DNA from: CAVQXR01 sp046330455
GTDB taxonomy: Bacteria > Actinomycetota > Thermoleophilia > Gaiellales > Gaiellaceae
Reading direction: 5' to 3'
Length of the DNA: 64,000 nt
NCBI GenBank assembly: GCA_046330455.1
Contig: JAXLSU010000001.1
Location: 434,001 to 498,000, forward strand
Part shown: positions 1-7,931 of the stretch, one piece after another
How the letters are laid out: the number at the start of each line of letters is the position of its first letter
Position numbering within the stretch: position 1 is the first letter of the stretch
Position numbers and translations under genes: made by a program
Notes under the pieces: generated by a model
Told to the model about the DNA's origin: nothing
Database searches by the model: none
The model's input: the letters and a program-made list of their open reading frames with translations, nothing else

Positions 1-171
1 CAGGTGGAGGTCGTCCGCGCCCGCCGAGAGCGGGAGGTCGAGGCGGAGCAGCGGGTCGGCGAGCTCGGGCGAGCGCTTGTGGCCGGGCGTCGAGAACGGG
101 GTGATCGAGGCGTCGGCGAGAAACGCGTCGACGGCGTCGGCGAGCGGCGTCCGGCGCTGATCGGCTCCCAC
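1..171 (-). CDS. Orn/Lys/Arg decarboxylase family protein, N-terminal part (cut by window edge)
   Basis: Reading the reverse strand from a GTG at 171 gives 57 residues that run off the left edge. They contain the N-terminal signature of fold-type I PLP decarboxylases for ornithine, lysine or arginine, PFSTPGHKRSPEL, which resembles the usual FHTPGHKGG. Family members decarboxylate basic amino acids to diamines such as putrescine or cadaverine. That fits the polyamine transport and oxidation genes at 15-23 kb, although the substrate cannot be read from this fragment. The GTG lies 4 nt past the stop of the upstream dehydrogenase gene (stop 178-176). The pair is probably one transcript with coupled translation, because no good Shine-Dalgarno sequence is visible. 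Confidence 0.72.
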   Translation of the reverse strand, partial: MGADQRRTPLADAVDAFLADASITPFSTPGHKRSPELADPLLRLDLPLSAGADDLHL

Positions 172-175
172 GCCG

Positions 176-1405
176 TCACAGGGAATCGCGCAGGATTCCC
201 GCGAGATCGTCCACGGTCGCCTCGCGCGGCGAGACGACGAGGAGGCGCTGCTGCTTCGATGCTCCGTCGGCAAGCGCGGGGACGTCTTCCTCGGCGTAGC
301 CGAGCTCACGCAGCGTCATCGGCGCGCCGACTTCCCGCATCAGCCCGGCGAACGTCTCCGCGAGATCGGTGCCGCCGAGCAGCCGGGCGGCTTCGCGATG
401 TCGCTCGGGAGCGGCGGGCTCGGTGAAGCGAAACGCTGCTGGAGCCGTCACCGTGACCGAGAATCCGTGCGGCACGAACGGGTGGGGATCCGGGTACCCG
501 GCAGGCGTCCAGGCGTGCTTGAGCGAAGCGATCGGGTACGCGCACGCGTGCGGGATGTGCACACCGGCGCTGCCGAAGCCGATCCCGGCCGTCGTCGCGG
601 CGAGCATCATCGCGCTGCGCGCCTCGAGGTCGGCGCCCTCGTGCACGGCCCGCCGGAGGTACCGACCACCCGACTCGAGCGCCCGGGCGCTCCAGAGGTC
701 TGAGATCGGGTTCGAGCCCTGGTAGGGCGGCCGCTCGTCCGGAGCCGACTTCTCGCGCGAGTCGAACGGCCGCGCGGTGTACGACTCGGCCGCGTGGCAG
801 ATCACGTCGAGACCGCAGGAGGCGGTGACAGCCGCCGGCAGATCGCGCGTCAGCAGCGGATCGACGATCCCGAGGCGGGGGCGAAGGTAGCGGTGCGAGA
901 TTCCCGTCTTCACCCCGAGCCGCGGGAAGTCGACGATCGCGACCGAGGTGGCCTCGCTGCCGGTGCCGGCCGTCGTCGGGACGGCGACGACGGGGAGCAG
1001 CGGCCCCGGAGGCGGCTTCCCGAGCCCGATCGGCCTGTTGACGTAGTCGAGGAGCTCGCCGCCGTGGGTCGCAAACAGCGCCGCGATCTTCGCGGTGTCG
1101 AGGGAGGAGCCCCCGCCGACGCCGACGAAGCCGTCGAACCCGCCCTCGCGCGCTGCCGCGATCGCATCGAGCACGGACTCCTCGTTCGGCTCGACGCGCG
1201 CCTTCGCGTAGACCCCGGTGTCGACTCCGAGCTCGGCGATCGCGGTCCGCACGCGCTCCGTGATCCCGAGCTCGACCACGTGCGGATCGGAGACGAGCAG
1301 CGCCCGCGTCACGCCGAGGCGCCTCAGGTGGAAGCCGGCTTCCGTCGCGGCGCCCGGGCCGAACACGATCGGTGTCGCCTCGAGGGTGAAGACGGTCTCG
1401 TTCAC
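176..1405 (-). CDS. Iron-containing alcohol dehydrogenase, hydroxyacid-oxoacid transhydrogenase type
   Basis: The 409-residue protein has the group III iron alcohol dehydrogenase layout. The nucleotide-binding part carries GVGGGSSLDTAK and PTTAGTGSE, and the metal-site half carries DVICHAAESY, GVHIPHACAYP and HPFVPHGFS. The last blocks match hydroxyacid-oxoacid transhydrogenase (ADHFE1/HOT), which moves hydride between 4-hydroxybutyrate and 2-oxoglutarate; related enzymes are simple alcohol dehydrogenases. The open frame extends far upstream through the previous gene, but the GTG at 1405 is the real start: it overlaps the upstream stop by 4 bp (GTGA) and has a GGAGGAG run just before it. The pairing with a PEP mutase/isocitrate lyase family enzyme suggests a short hydroxyacid or oxoacid pathway. 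The exact substrate is inferred. Confidence 0.85.
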   Translation of the reverse strand: MNETVFTLEATPIVFGPGAATEAGFHLRRLGVTRALLVSDPHVVELGITERVRTAIAELGVDTGVYAKARVEPNEESVLDAIAAAREGGFDGFVGVGGGSSLDTAKIAALFATHGGELLDYVNRPIGLGKPPPGPLLPVVAVPTTAGTGSEATSVAIVDFPRLGVKTGISHRYLRPRLGIVDPLLTRDLPAAVTASCGLDVICHAAESYTARPFDSREKSAPDERPPYQGSNPISDLWSARALESGGRYLRRAVHEGADLEARSAMMLAATTAGIGFGSAGVHIPHACAYPIASLKHAWTPAGYPDPHPFVPHGFSVTVTAPAAFRFTEPAAPERHREAARLLGGTDLAETFAGLMREVGAPMTLRELGYAEEDVPALADGASKQQRLLVVSPREATVDDLAGILRDSL

Positions 1406-2262
1406 AGCGCTCCTCCTTCCTCCTCCTGCCACCGGGACAGCCCGAGCAGCTCGTTCAGCTCGTCGAATACCATCAGTTGACCGAGGGCCTCGCGGCTCGT
1501 GCCGTCGGCCTTCAGCGCCGCCGCGAGCTCGCGCGCCGAGTGGGCGGCCGCAAACAGCGTCGTCGTCGGGTAGAGGGCGATCGCGTAGCCGAGCTCCTGA
1601 ACCTCGTCCCGGGACAGCAGCGGCGTCTTGCCGTGCTCGGAGAAGTTCGCGACGAGCGGCCGGTCGACGGCGGCCGCGATCGCGCGCAGGTCGTCCGTTG
1701 AGCGCGGGGCGTCCGGGAAGATCAGGTCGGCGCCGGCCTCCGCGTACGCCTGCATCCGGTCGATCGCGTCGTCGAGGCCGGTCACGGCGATCGCATCGGT
1801 GCGCGCCACGATCACGGTGTCGGGATTCGTACGGGCGGCGAGGGCGGCCCGCACCTTCCGCACCATCTCGTCCCGCGGGATCACCCGCTTTCCCTCCATG
1901 TGCCCGCAGCGCTTCGGGAAGGTCTGGTCCTCGATCTGGACCGCCGCGGCCCCGGCGCGCTCGTACTCGCGAACGGTGCGGGCGACGTTCGTCAGCTCCC
2001 CGAAGCCGGTGTCGGCATCGGCGATCACCGGGAGCGGAACGGCGCGAGCGATCCGCGACACGTGGTCGGCCATCTCCGTGCCGGTCATGATCCCGATGTC
2101 GGGGAGCCCGTAGTTGGCGGCCGCGGCCGCGTAGCCGCCCGTGTAGAGGGCCTCGAAGCCCTCCTGCTCGAGGATCCGCGCGACGAGGGCGTTGTAGGCC
2201 CCGGGGACGAGCAGCGTCTCGTCCCGGCCGAGCAGCTCGCGGAGTCTCCGGGCGGCCGTCAT
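1402..2262 (-). CDS. Isocitrate lyase/PEP mutase family protein (oxaloacetate decarboxylase or methylisocitrate lyase-like)
   Basis: This 286-residue protein is a single (beta/alpha)8 domain of the phosphoenolpyruvate mutase/isocitrate lyase superfamily. Visible landmarks are the early VPGAYNALVARI segment, the metal-binding stretch PVIADADTGFGE, the acidic VQIEDQTFPKRCGH block that holds the catalytic cysteine loop of lyase members (KRCGH), and VARTDA. Family members cleave or form C-C or C-P bonds next to a carboxylate (2-methylisocitrate lyase, oxaloacetate decarboxylase, carboxyphosphonoenolpyruvate mutase). A phosphonate role is unlikely, since no phosphonate genes are near. Its stop overlaps the start of the transhydrogenase-like dehydrogenase, so the two are translated together and probably share a hydroxyacid or oxoacid pathway. 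Confidence 0.83.
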   Translation of the reverse strand: MTAARRLRELLGRDETLLVPGAYNALVARILEQEGFEALYTGGYAAAAANYGLPDIGIMTGTEMADHVSRIARAVPLPVIADADTGFGELTNVARTVREYERAGAAAVQIEDQTFPKRCGHMEGKRVIPRDEMVRKVRAALAARTNPDTVIVARTDAIAVTGLDDAIDRMQAYAEAGADLIFPDAPRSTDDLRAIAAAVDRPLVANFSEHGKTPLLSRDEVQELGYAIALYPTTTLFAAAHSARELAAALKADGTSREALGQLMVFDELNELLGLSRWQEEEGGAL

Positions 2263-2405
2263 GCCGCCCGGAGACTACCTCGGGGGGAGGGGGGTTGGAT
2301 CGGCCTCGTCGTGGTGCCGGCGGTACGGGAGCTGTCCTGCCCGGCATCTTCGTGCAGATCGTCATTTACGTCAAGGGTGCCGTTTCGTCGATACTTCCGG
2401 GTCAC

Positions 2406-3710
2406 ATGGGCGCGACGCAGCCGACCGTCGTCTTCTTTCCCGAGGGGGCCTACGGCCCCACGAACAACTGCGTCGGGATCGGGGACGTCCTGCGCCGTCG
2501 CGGCTACCGGGTCGTCTTCATCGTCGAGGAGTCGTTCGCCGGCAGCCTCGAGGCGAAGGGCTTCGAGGAGCGGCTGATGCGGCTCGGGCCGCCGCCCGAG
2601 GTGGAGGAGGCGCCGGGCCAGTTCTGGAAGGACTTCATCCGGGACACGTCGCCGGTGTTCCGCAAGCCGACGATCGAGCAGCTCGGCGAGTTCCTCCAGC
2701 CCACGATGCAGGCGCTCGTCGACGGCTCGAAGTACGTGCACGATCGCCTGGTCGAGATCTTCGACGAGCTGCAGCCGGACGTGATCGTCGAGGACAACGT
2801 GGTCGCCTTCCCGGCGATCTGGGCCTCGGGGCGCCCGTGGGTACGGATCGTCTCGTGCAACCCGCTCGAGCTCGGGGATCCCGCGCTTCCGCCCGTCTTC
2901 TCGGGCTACCCGGTCGGCGACAGCACCGGCTGGGACGAGTTTCGCGCCGAGCACCGCCGGACGCACCTGCCGATGTGGGAGGACTTCGACGCGTTCGTGC
3001 GCGGCAGCGGGGCTCCCGGGCTCCCGGCGCTCGAGTTCATGCACGAGTCTCCCTACCTCAACCTCTACGTCTATCCCGAGGAGATCGACTACCCGCGCTC
3101 GACGCCGCTCGCGCCGACGTGGCACCGGCTCGAGTGCTCGGTCAGGGAGACCGATGCCGGGTGGGAGCTCCCCGCCGGGCTCGCCGGCAGGGCGGGTGAG
3201 CTCGTCTACCTGAGCCTCGGCAGCCTCGGCTCGGCCGACGTCGAGCTGATGCAACGGCTCGTCGACTTCCTCGCCGAGACGCCGTATCGCGTCATCGTCA
3301 GCAAGGGGCCCCAGCACGAGCTGCTGCGCCTGGCCGACAACATGGCCGGCGAGGAGTTCCTCCCGCAGACGAAGGTGCTGCCGGCCGTCGACCTCGTGAT
3401 CACGCACGGCGGCAACAACACGACGACCGAGTGCTTCTACTTCGGCAAGCCGATGGTCGTCCTGCCGCTGTTCTGGGATCAGTACGACAACGCCCAACGC
3501 GTCGACGAGCTCGGCCTGGGAACGCGACTGGCCACGTACACGTGCACCCGGGAGGAGCTGACCGGCGCGATCAGCGGGCTCGTCTCCGACGGCGCGATCG
3601 GGTCACGGTTGGCCGCGATCTCGGCGAGGGTGCAGGCCTCGCCCGGCACCGTGAAGGCTGCGGACCTGATCGAGCAGCTCGCGCTGACCGGGGCCCCCGT
3701 CCCGCGGTGA
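2406..3710 (+). CDS. GT1-family (UDP-glucuronosyl/macrolide-type) glycosyltransferase
   Basis: The 434-residue protein has a GT-B fold. The N-terminal half begins PTVVFFPEGAYGPTNNC, and the C-terminal donor-binding half carries VYLSLGSLG and the family signature THGGNNTTTECFYFGKPMV followed by PLFWDQYDNAQRV. Such enzymes move a sugar from a nucleotide sugar to a small lipophilic acceptor. The frame is open from 2295, but the ATG at 2406 starts exactly at the first conserved strand and is preferred. It heads an operon: its TGA overlaps the GTG of the maltokinase-like gene by 4 bp. No signal peptide is seen, so it is probably cytoplasmic. The acceptor is unknown. Confidence 0.83.
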   Translation: MGATQPTVVFFPEGAYGPTNNCVGIGDVLRRRGYRVVFIVEESFAGSLEAKGFEERLMRLGPPPEVEEAPGQFWKDFIRDTSPVFRKPTIEQLGEFLQPTMQALVDGSKYVHDRLVEIFDELQPDVIVEDNVVAFPAIWASGRPWVRIVSCNPLELGDPALPPVFSGYPVGDSTGWDEFRAEHRRTHLPMWEDFDAFVRGSGAPGLPALEFMHESPYLNLYVYPEEIDYPRSTPLAPTWHRLECSVRETDAGWELPAGLAGRAGELVYLSLGSLGSADVELMQRLVDFLAETPYRVIVSKGPQHELLRLADNMAGEEFLPQTKVLPAVDLVITHGGNNTTTECFYFGKPMVVLPLFWDQYDNAQRVDELGLGTRLATYTCTREELTGAISGLVSDGAIGSRLAAISARVQASPGTVKAADLIEQLALTGAPVPR

Positions 3711-4981
3711 CCGACACGGCGCCGCTCGCGCGCCTCTCCGGGTCGCTCGACCCCGCCTGGCTCGCCGCGCAGCGGTGGTATGCCGGGAAGGGCCGTACGC
3801 TCGAGCGGACGGAGCTCGCCGCGGGGATCGAGGTGGGTCGAGAATCGGGTCTCCTGCTCGTCGACGCCCGCTTCGACGACGGAGAGACAGAGCGCTACGC
3901 GGTGCCGATCGGCGAGGGGATCTGGCCGGCGCTGCTCGCCCGCCTGGCACGCGGCGCCGGCGACGGTTTCGAGCTCGACTGGCGCGACGGCGAGCTGCCG
4001 TCGCGAGGTGAGCGAGAGCTCGGGCGCGACCAGTCCAACACGACCTATGCCCTCGACGAGCGGCTCGCCCTCAAGTGCTACCGCCGGCTGTGGCCGGGGC
4101 CCCATCCGGAGGTCGAGCTGGTCGGCTACCTGAGCGGGCGCTCGCCGCTCGTGCCCCCGCTTCGGGGAGCCCTGTCGTACCGCGACGCGGAGGGCACCGT
4201 GTGGCCCGTCGCCCTCGTCCAGGACCTCGTCCCGGACGCGGAGGACGGCTGGGCCTGGGGGCAGGCTCGGCTTGCCGACGCGCTCGCGCGCCGGGACGTG
4301 ACCGTTCGCGAGACCGGGTGGGCCCGGCCGCTCGGGCGCCAGCTCGCCGAGCTCCAGCTCGCCCTGTGCGGGCTCGACTCCCGGGTCGCGACCGCCGACG
4401 ACGCCGGGAGCGTGCGCACGGCAGCGACGGCGCAGCTCGAGGACGTGCTCGCGCTCGTCGATCCCGGGACCGCCGCCTCTCTCGAGCGGCTCGCTCCCCG
4501 GATCCGCGAGGAGCTCGACCGGCTCTGCCGCCTCGAAGGCCGGCCGCTCGCGCGGGTGCACGGCGACCTCCACGTCGGGCAGGTGCTCGACTCGCCGGCA
4601 GGGTTCCACGTGATCGACTTCGAGGGCGAGCCGACCCGTCCGCCGGCCGAGCGGCGGGCGCTCGGGTCGCCGCTGCGTGACGTCGCCTCGATGCTCCGCT
4701 CGTTCGAGCACCTCGCACGCTGGCACCTCCGAGACGACTCCGACCCACACCGGCTTGCGCTCGCCCTCGAGTGGGTCGAGGCCGTGCGGTCGGCGCTCCT
4801 CGCGGGGTACTCGGACGGAGCGGACGGATCCGAGCTCATCGTCGACCCGGTGCTCGTGCGGGCGTTCGAGATCGAGAAGGAGACGTACGAGCTCGTGTAC
4901 GCGGCGCGGTTCCTCCCCGAGTGGACACCGGTCGCGCTCGCATCCATGCACGCGCTCCTGGCATTCTCGGAACCGTCATGA
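3707..4981 (+). CDS. mak: Maltokinase-like (Mak/Pep2) sugar kinase
   Basis: This 424-residue protein matches maltokinase, which phosphorylates maltose with ATP to maltose-1-phosphate for GlgE alpha-glucan synthesis. The N-terminal cap carries WLAAQRWYAGKGR, the catalytic loop is VHGDLHVGQVL and the metal loop is VIDFEGEPTRPPAERR, followed by SPLRDVASMLRSFEH, all typical of Mak. The GTG start overlaps the glycosyltransferase stop by 4 bp (GTGA), and its own TGA overlaps the ATG of the next gene (ATGA). GlgE and TreS are not in the window, so the link to glycogen or trehalose is from family knowledge only. The partners here suggest it may act on another sugar. Confidence 0.82.
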   Translation: MTDTAPLARLSGSLDPAWLAAQRWYAGKGRTLERTELAAGIEVGRESGLLLVDARFDDGETERYAVPIGEGIWPALLARLARGAGDGFELDWRDGELPSRGERELGRDQSNTTYALDERLALKCYRRLWPGPHPEVELVGYLSGRSPLVPPLRGALSYRDAEGTVWPVALVQDLVPDAEDGWAWGQARLADALARRDVTVRETGWARPLGRQLAELQLALCGLDSRVATADDAGSVRTAATAQLEDVLALVDPGTAASLERLAPRIREELDRLCRLEGRPLARVHGDLHVGQVLDSPAGFHVIDFEGEPTRPPAERRALGSPLRDVASMLRSFEHLARWHLRDDSDPHRLALALEWVEAVRSALLAGYSDGADGSELIVDPVLVRAFEIEKETYELVYAARFLPEWTPVALASMHALLAFSEPS

Positions 4982-5940
4982 GCACGCCGGATGCGTTCCT
5001 GTCGGACGTCGTCGCCGAGCCCGAGACGCTCGCGGGCCTGCTCGACGCCTACGGCGGGCTCGAGAGCCCGCTCGACGCGCTCGGAGAGGTCGGCGAGCGG
5101 CGTCTCGTGTTCGTCGGCATGGGCAGCTCGAGGTTCGCGGCGCTCGCCGCGGCGTGCCGGCTGCGGGCGGCAGGGCTGGACGCCCACGTCGAGTACGCGT
5201 CCACGAGGACGCTCCCGCCGGCAGGCGCGGGGACGCTCGTGGTTGCAATCTCGTCGTCTGGGGCGACGCCCGAGACCGTCGAGGCGGCCGCACGGCTGCG
5301 CGGTGCCGGTCGGCTCGTTGCGATCACGAACCGGCCCGGCGCACCGCTCGGAGAGGTGGCAGACGTCGTGCTGCCGCTCCTTGCAGGCGAGGAGGAGGGC
5401 GGCATCGCCTGCAGGACGTACCAGGCCACGGTCGCCGTCCTGCTGCTGCTCTGCGGGCGCATTCTCGGTGAGCCCGGCGCGGCGAGGCTCCGTCCGGCCG
5501 TCCCGGCAGTCGCCGCGCTGATCGGCTCACGGGAGGAGTGGCTGGCTCCCGCGCTCGAGATCCTCGGGGGCGGCCCCCTCGACGTCGTCGGGCCGGTCGA
5601 GCGGCTCTCGTCGGCCGAGCAGTCGGCGCTGATGCTGCGGGAGGCGCCGCGAATCCGGGCCGTCGCCTGCGAGACGGGAGACTGGCTCCACGTCGATCTC
5701 TACCTGACGAGGCCTTCCGGCTACCGGGCGCTCCTGCTTCCCGGCTCGCGGTTCGACGCCGGCTTCTGCGAATGGATCGAGCGTCGCGGCTGCGCGTTCG
5801 TCTCCGTCGGTCAGGTCGTTCCCGGCGCGTCGTTCCAGGTCGGGTACCCGGGCGCGGAGGACGAGCTCGTCGCGCTCCTCGCCGAGACGACGGCGGTCGA
5901 GCTGCTCGCGGCCGGGCTCTGGCGCCGGCAGCACGCGTAG
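4978..5940 (+). CDS. SIS-domain sugar isomerase/deglycase-like protein
   Basis: The 320-residue protein has two sugar isomerase (SIS) domains, as in the isomerase half of glucosamine-6-phosphate synthase and in fructosamine-6-phosphate deglycases (FrlB, GlmS family). Visible motifs are the first SIS strand RLVFVGMGSSRFAA, the phosphosugar loop VVAISSSGATPET, and ITNRPGAPLGEVADVVLPL with EEGGIACRTYQ. There is no N-terminal glutaminase domain, so it is not a full GlmS. The start overlaps the kinase stop (ATGA). Together with the kinase it suggests that a phosphorylated sugar is isomerised or an amino sugar is opened. The substrate is unknown. Confidence 0.78.
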   Translation: MSTPDAFLSDVVAEPETLAGLLDAYGGLESPLDALGEVGERRLVFVGMGSSRFAALAAACRLRAAGLDAHVEYASTRTLPPAGAGTLVVAISSSGATPETVEAAARLRGAGRLVAITNRPGAPLGEVADVVLPLLAGEEEGGIACRTYQATVAVLLLLCGRILGEPGAARLRPAVPAVAALIGSREEWLAPALEILGGGPLDVVGPVERLSSAEQSALMLREAPRIRAVACETGDWLHVDLYLTRPSGYRALLLPGSRFDAGFCEWIERRGCAFVSVGQVVPGASFQVGYPGAEDELVALLAETTAVELLAAGLWRRQHA

Positions 5941-5956
5941 AGCCCCGGACAGCTCG

Positions 5957-7375
5957 TTACGCGCCCGTCGCCACGAGCCCGGGTCGTCGCTCGCCGGTCA
6001 GGGTCGCCTGCTCGAAGGCGTATGCGAGCTGGAGGACCCCGAGGTCGTCCCGGTGGCGCCCGACGAGCTGGAGCCCGACCGGGAGGCCGTCCGGAGTGAA
6101 CCCTGCCGGCACCGAGATCGCCGGGCAGCCCGTCACCGTGATGTCCGAGCAGCTGCGCATCCAGTCGATGTAGGTCTCCATCGCGACGTCGCCGATCTGC
6201 CCCACCCACTCGAGCTCGACATCGAACGGAGCGACCTGGACGGTGGGGAGGGCGAGGAAGTCGACGCCGTCGAGGAACCGCCGAACGCGCTCGCGGAGCG
6301 CCGCGTGGGCACGGAGGGCGCGGGCCACGTCGGCCGCGCCGAGCCGCCGGGCGAGCTCGACGTTCCAGCGGATCGTCTCCTTCATCGCGTCCGCATGTGC
6401 GTCGTAGTCGGGGCCGACGCCGACCTCGAACTCGACCGCGCGCAGCACCTGGAAGATCTCGCCTGCGTCGGAGAGATCGGGAAAGCCGTCGAGAAGCTCG
6501 CACCCGAGATCCTCGAGCGCCCGTCGTGCGGGTACGAGCGCCGTGCTCACGGCGGGATCGACGGGGAGGCCACCGGCGTCGTCGCTCCAGGCGATCCGTA
6601 CGCCGCGCACGTCCCGCTCGAGAGCGACGCCGAAGTCCGATCCCGGCTCGGGCAGCGCGATCGGGGAGCGCGGGTCGGGGCCGGCGATCGCCGAGAGGAG
6701 CAGGGCGACGTCGGCGACCGTGCGGGCCATCGGCCCCTCCACCGAGAGCTGCGACCACGGCGCCTGGGTCGGCCAGACGGGAACACGGCCGGGTGACGGC
6801 CTGAGCCCGACCACGTTGCAGAACGACGCCGGGTTGCGCAGCGAGCCGCCCATGTCGCTGCCGTCGGCGAGCGGGACCATCCCGCACGCGAGCGCGACCG
6901 CCGCGCCGCCGCTCGACCCTCCGCACGTTCGCGTGAGGTCGTACGGGTTTCGCGTGGCCCCGAACACCGGGTTGAACGTCTGTGATCCGGCGCCCAGCTC
7001 GGGCGTGTTCGTCTTCCCGATCGTGATCGCCCCCGCAGCCTGGATCCGCTCGACGACGAGTGAGCTCTCGGCGGGCACCCAGTCGGCGTAGAGGGAGGAT
7101 CCGAAGGTCGTCCGGATTCCCGCCGTGAGCGCGAGGTCTTTGTGAGCGACCGGAAGGCCGTGCAGCGGGCCCGTCGGCTCGCCACGGGCGAGCCGTTCGT
7201 CGGCCGCCCTCGCCGCCTTACGGGCCAGGTCGGGCACGAGCGTCACGACGGCATTGACGCTCCGGTCGACCCGCTCGATCTGCGCGAGATGGGCCTCGAG
7301 CACCTCGAGACACGAGACGTCCCGCTGCCGGATCCGCCGCGCGAGCTCGGTCGCGGTCAGGAAGCAGAGCTCCAC
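5957..7375 (-). CDS. Amidase signature family hydrolase
   Basis: The 472-residue protein carries the complete amidase-signature catalytic set: Lys79 in LPVAHKD, the cis-Ser in CGGSSGG (154-155) and the nucleophile Ser178 in DMGGSLR. Members hydrolyse C-N amide bonds or act as GatA in tRNA amidation. The absence of gatB or gatC nearby and the divergent context favour a catabolic amidase. It converges on the SIS gene (16 nt apart) and is divergent from the potassium antiporter pair. A second amidase of nearly identical length lies at 41.8 kb with the catalytic residues at the same numbers. The physiological amide is unknown. Confidence 0.88.
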   Translation of the reverse strand: MELCFLTATELARRIRQRDVSCLEVLEAHLAQIERVDRSVNAVVTLVPDLARKAARAADERLARGEPTGPLHGLPVAHKDLALTAGIRTTFGSSLYADWVPAESSLVVERIQAAGAITIGKTNTPELGAGSQTFNPVFGATRNPYDLTRTCGGSSGGAAVALACGMVPLADGSDMGGSLRNPASFCNVVGLRPSPGRVPVWPTQAPWSQLSVEGPMARTVADVALLLSAIAGPDPRSPIALPEPGSDFGVALERDVRGVRIAWSDDAGGLPVDPAVSTALVPARRALEDLGCELLDGFPDLSDAGEIFQVLRAVEFEVGVGPDYDAHADAMKETIRWNVELARRLGAADVARALRAHAALRERVRRFLDGVDFLALPTVQVAPFDVELEWVGQIGDVAMETYIDWMRSCSDITVTGCPAISVPAGFTPDGLPVGLQLVGRHRDDLGVLQLAYAFEQATLTGERRPGLVATGA

Positions 7376-7442
7376 GGTGGCACTCTACGTGCGGGCAGGT
7401 CCGTGGCTCCGCCGCCGATGCCGCGAGCTGCGAGAATGGGGC

Positions 7443-7931
7443 ATGGCTCTCGTCGAGGAGACCCTGCTACCCGGGATCGGCGTCCTCTACGAGTTCACGA
7501 CCACGGCCGGAGACCGGATCGGCGTCATCAATCACCGGTCGGGGCGGCGCGAGCTCGTGCTCTACGACCGCGGGGACCCGGACACGTGCAGGGCCGTGCT
7601 GGCGCTCGGCCAGGCCGACGCGCACGCGCTCGTCGAGCTCCTGGGAGGCTCGGAGGTCGTCGAACGCCTCGACGAGGTGCTCCGACAGTCGGTCGAAGGG
7701 CTGACCCTCGAGTGGGTCGAGATCGACGAGCACTCACCGGCGGCCGGGCGCACGCTGGCCGAGATCGGCCTGCGGGAGAGCACGGGAGCATCGGTCGTGG
7801 CCGTCATCCGCGAGCGGGAGACGGTGACCTCGCCGACGGCGGCGTTCCGCATCGAGGCGGGTGACACCGCGGTCGTCGTGGGGTCCCCCGAGGTGATCGA
7901 GAAGGCGGCCTCAGCTCTTCGGCGTGCCTGA
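7443..7931 (+). CDS. KhtT-like TrkA-C domain regulatory subunit of a K+/H+ antiporter
   Basis: The 162-residue soluble protein has an N-terminal part (about 1-70) resembling the KhtT leader domain and a C-terminal TrkA-C/RCK-C domain (about 80-160), with EIDEHSPAAGRTLAEIGLRESTGASVVAVIR and GDTAVVVGSPEVIEK. In Bacillus, KhtT binds a nucleotide ligand and gates the KhtU antiporter. The frame is open further upstream, but the ATG at 7443 fits the domain start. Its stop lies 8 bp inside the next gene, a CPA2 antiporter, which is the expected partner and strongly supports the call. Confidence 0.82.
   Translation: MALVEETLLPGIGVLYEFTTTAGDRIGVINHRSGRRELVLYDRGDPDTCRAVLALGQADAHALVELLGGSEVVERLDEVLRQSVEGLTLEWVEIDEHSPAAGRTLAEIGLRESTGASVVAVIRERETVTSPTAAFRIEAGDTAVVVGSPEVIEKAASALRRA

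Noticed and set aside
690..725. GGGTTCGAGCCC resembling a tRNA T-arm
   Set aside because: It lies inside the alcohol dehydrogenase coding sequence and no acceptor or anticodon stem accompanies it.
1406..2365. Upstream extension of the iron alcohol dehydrogenase frame
   Set aside because: The extension overlaps the PEP mutase gene in another frame and is low-complexity Arg-rich sequence; GTG 1405 has a good ribosome-binding site.
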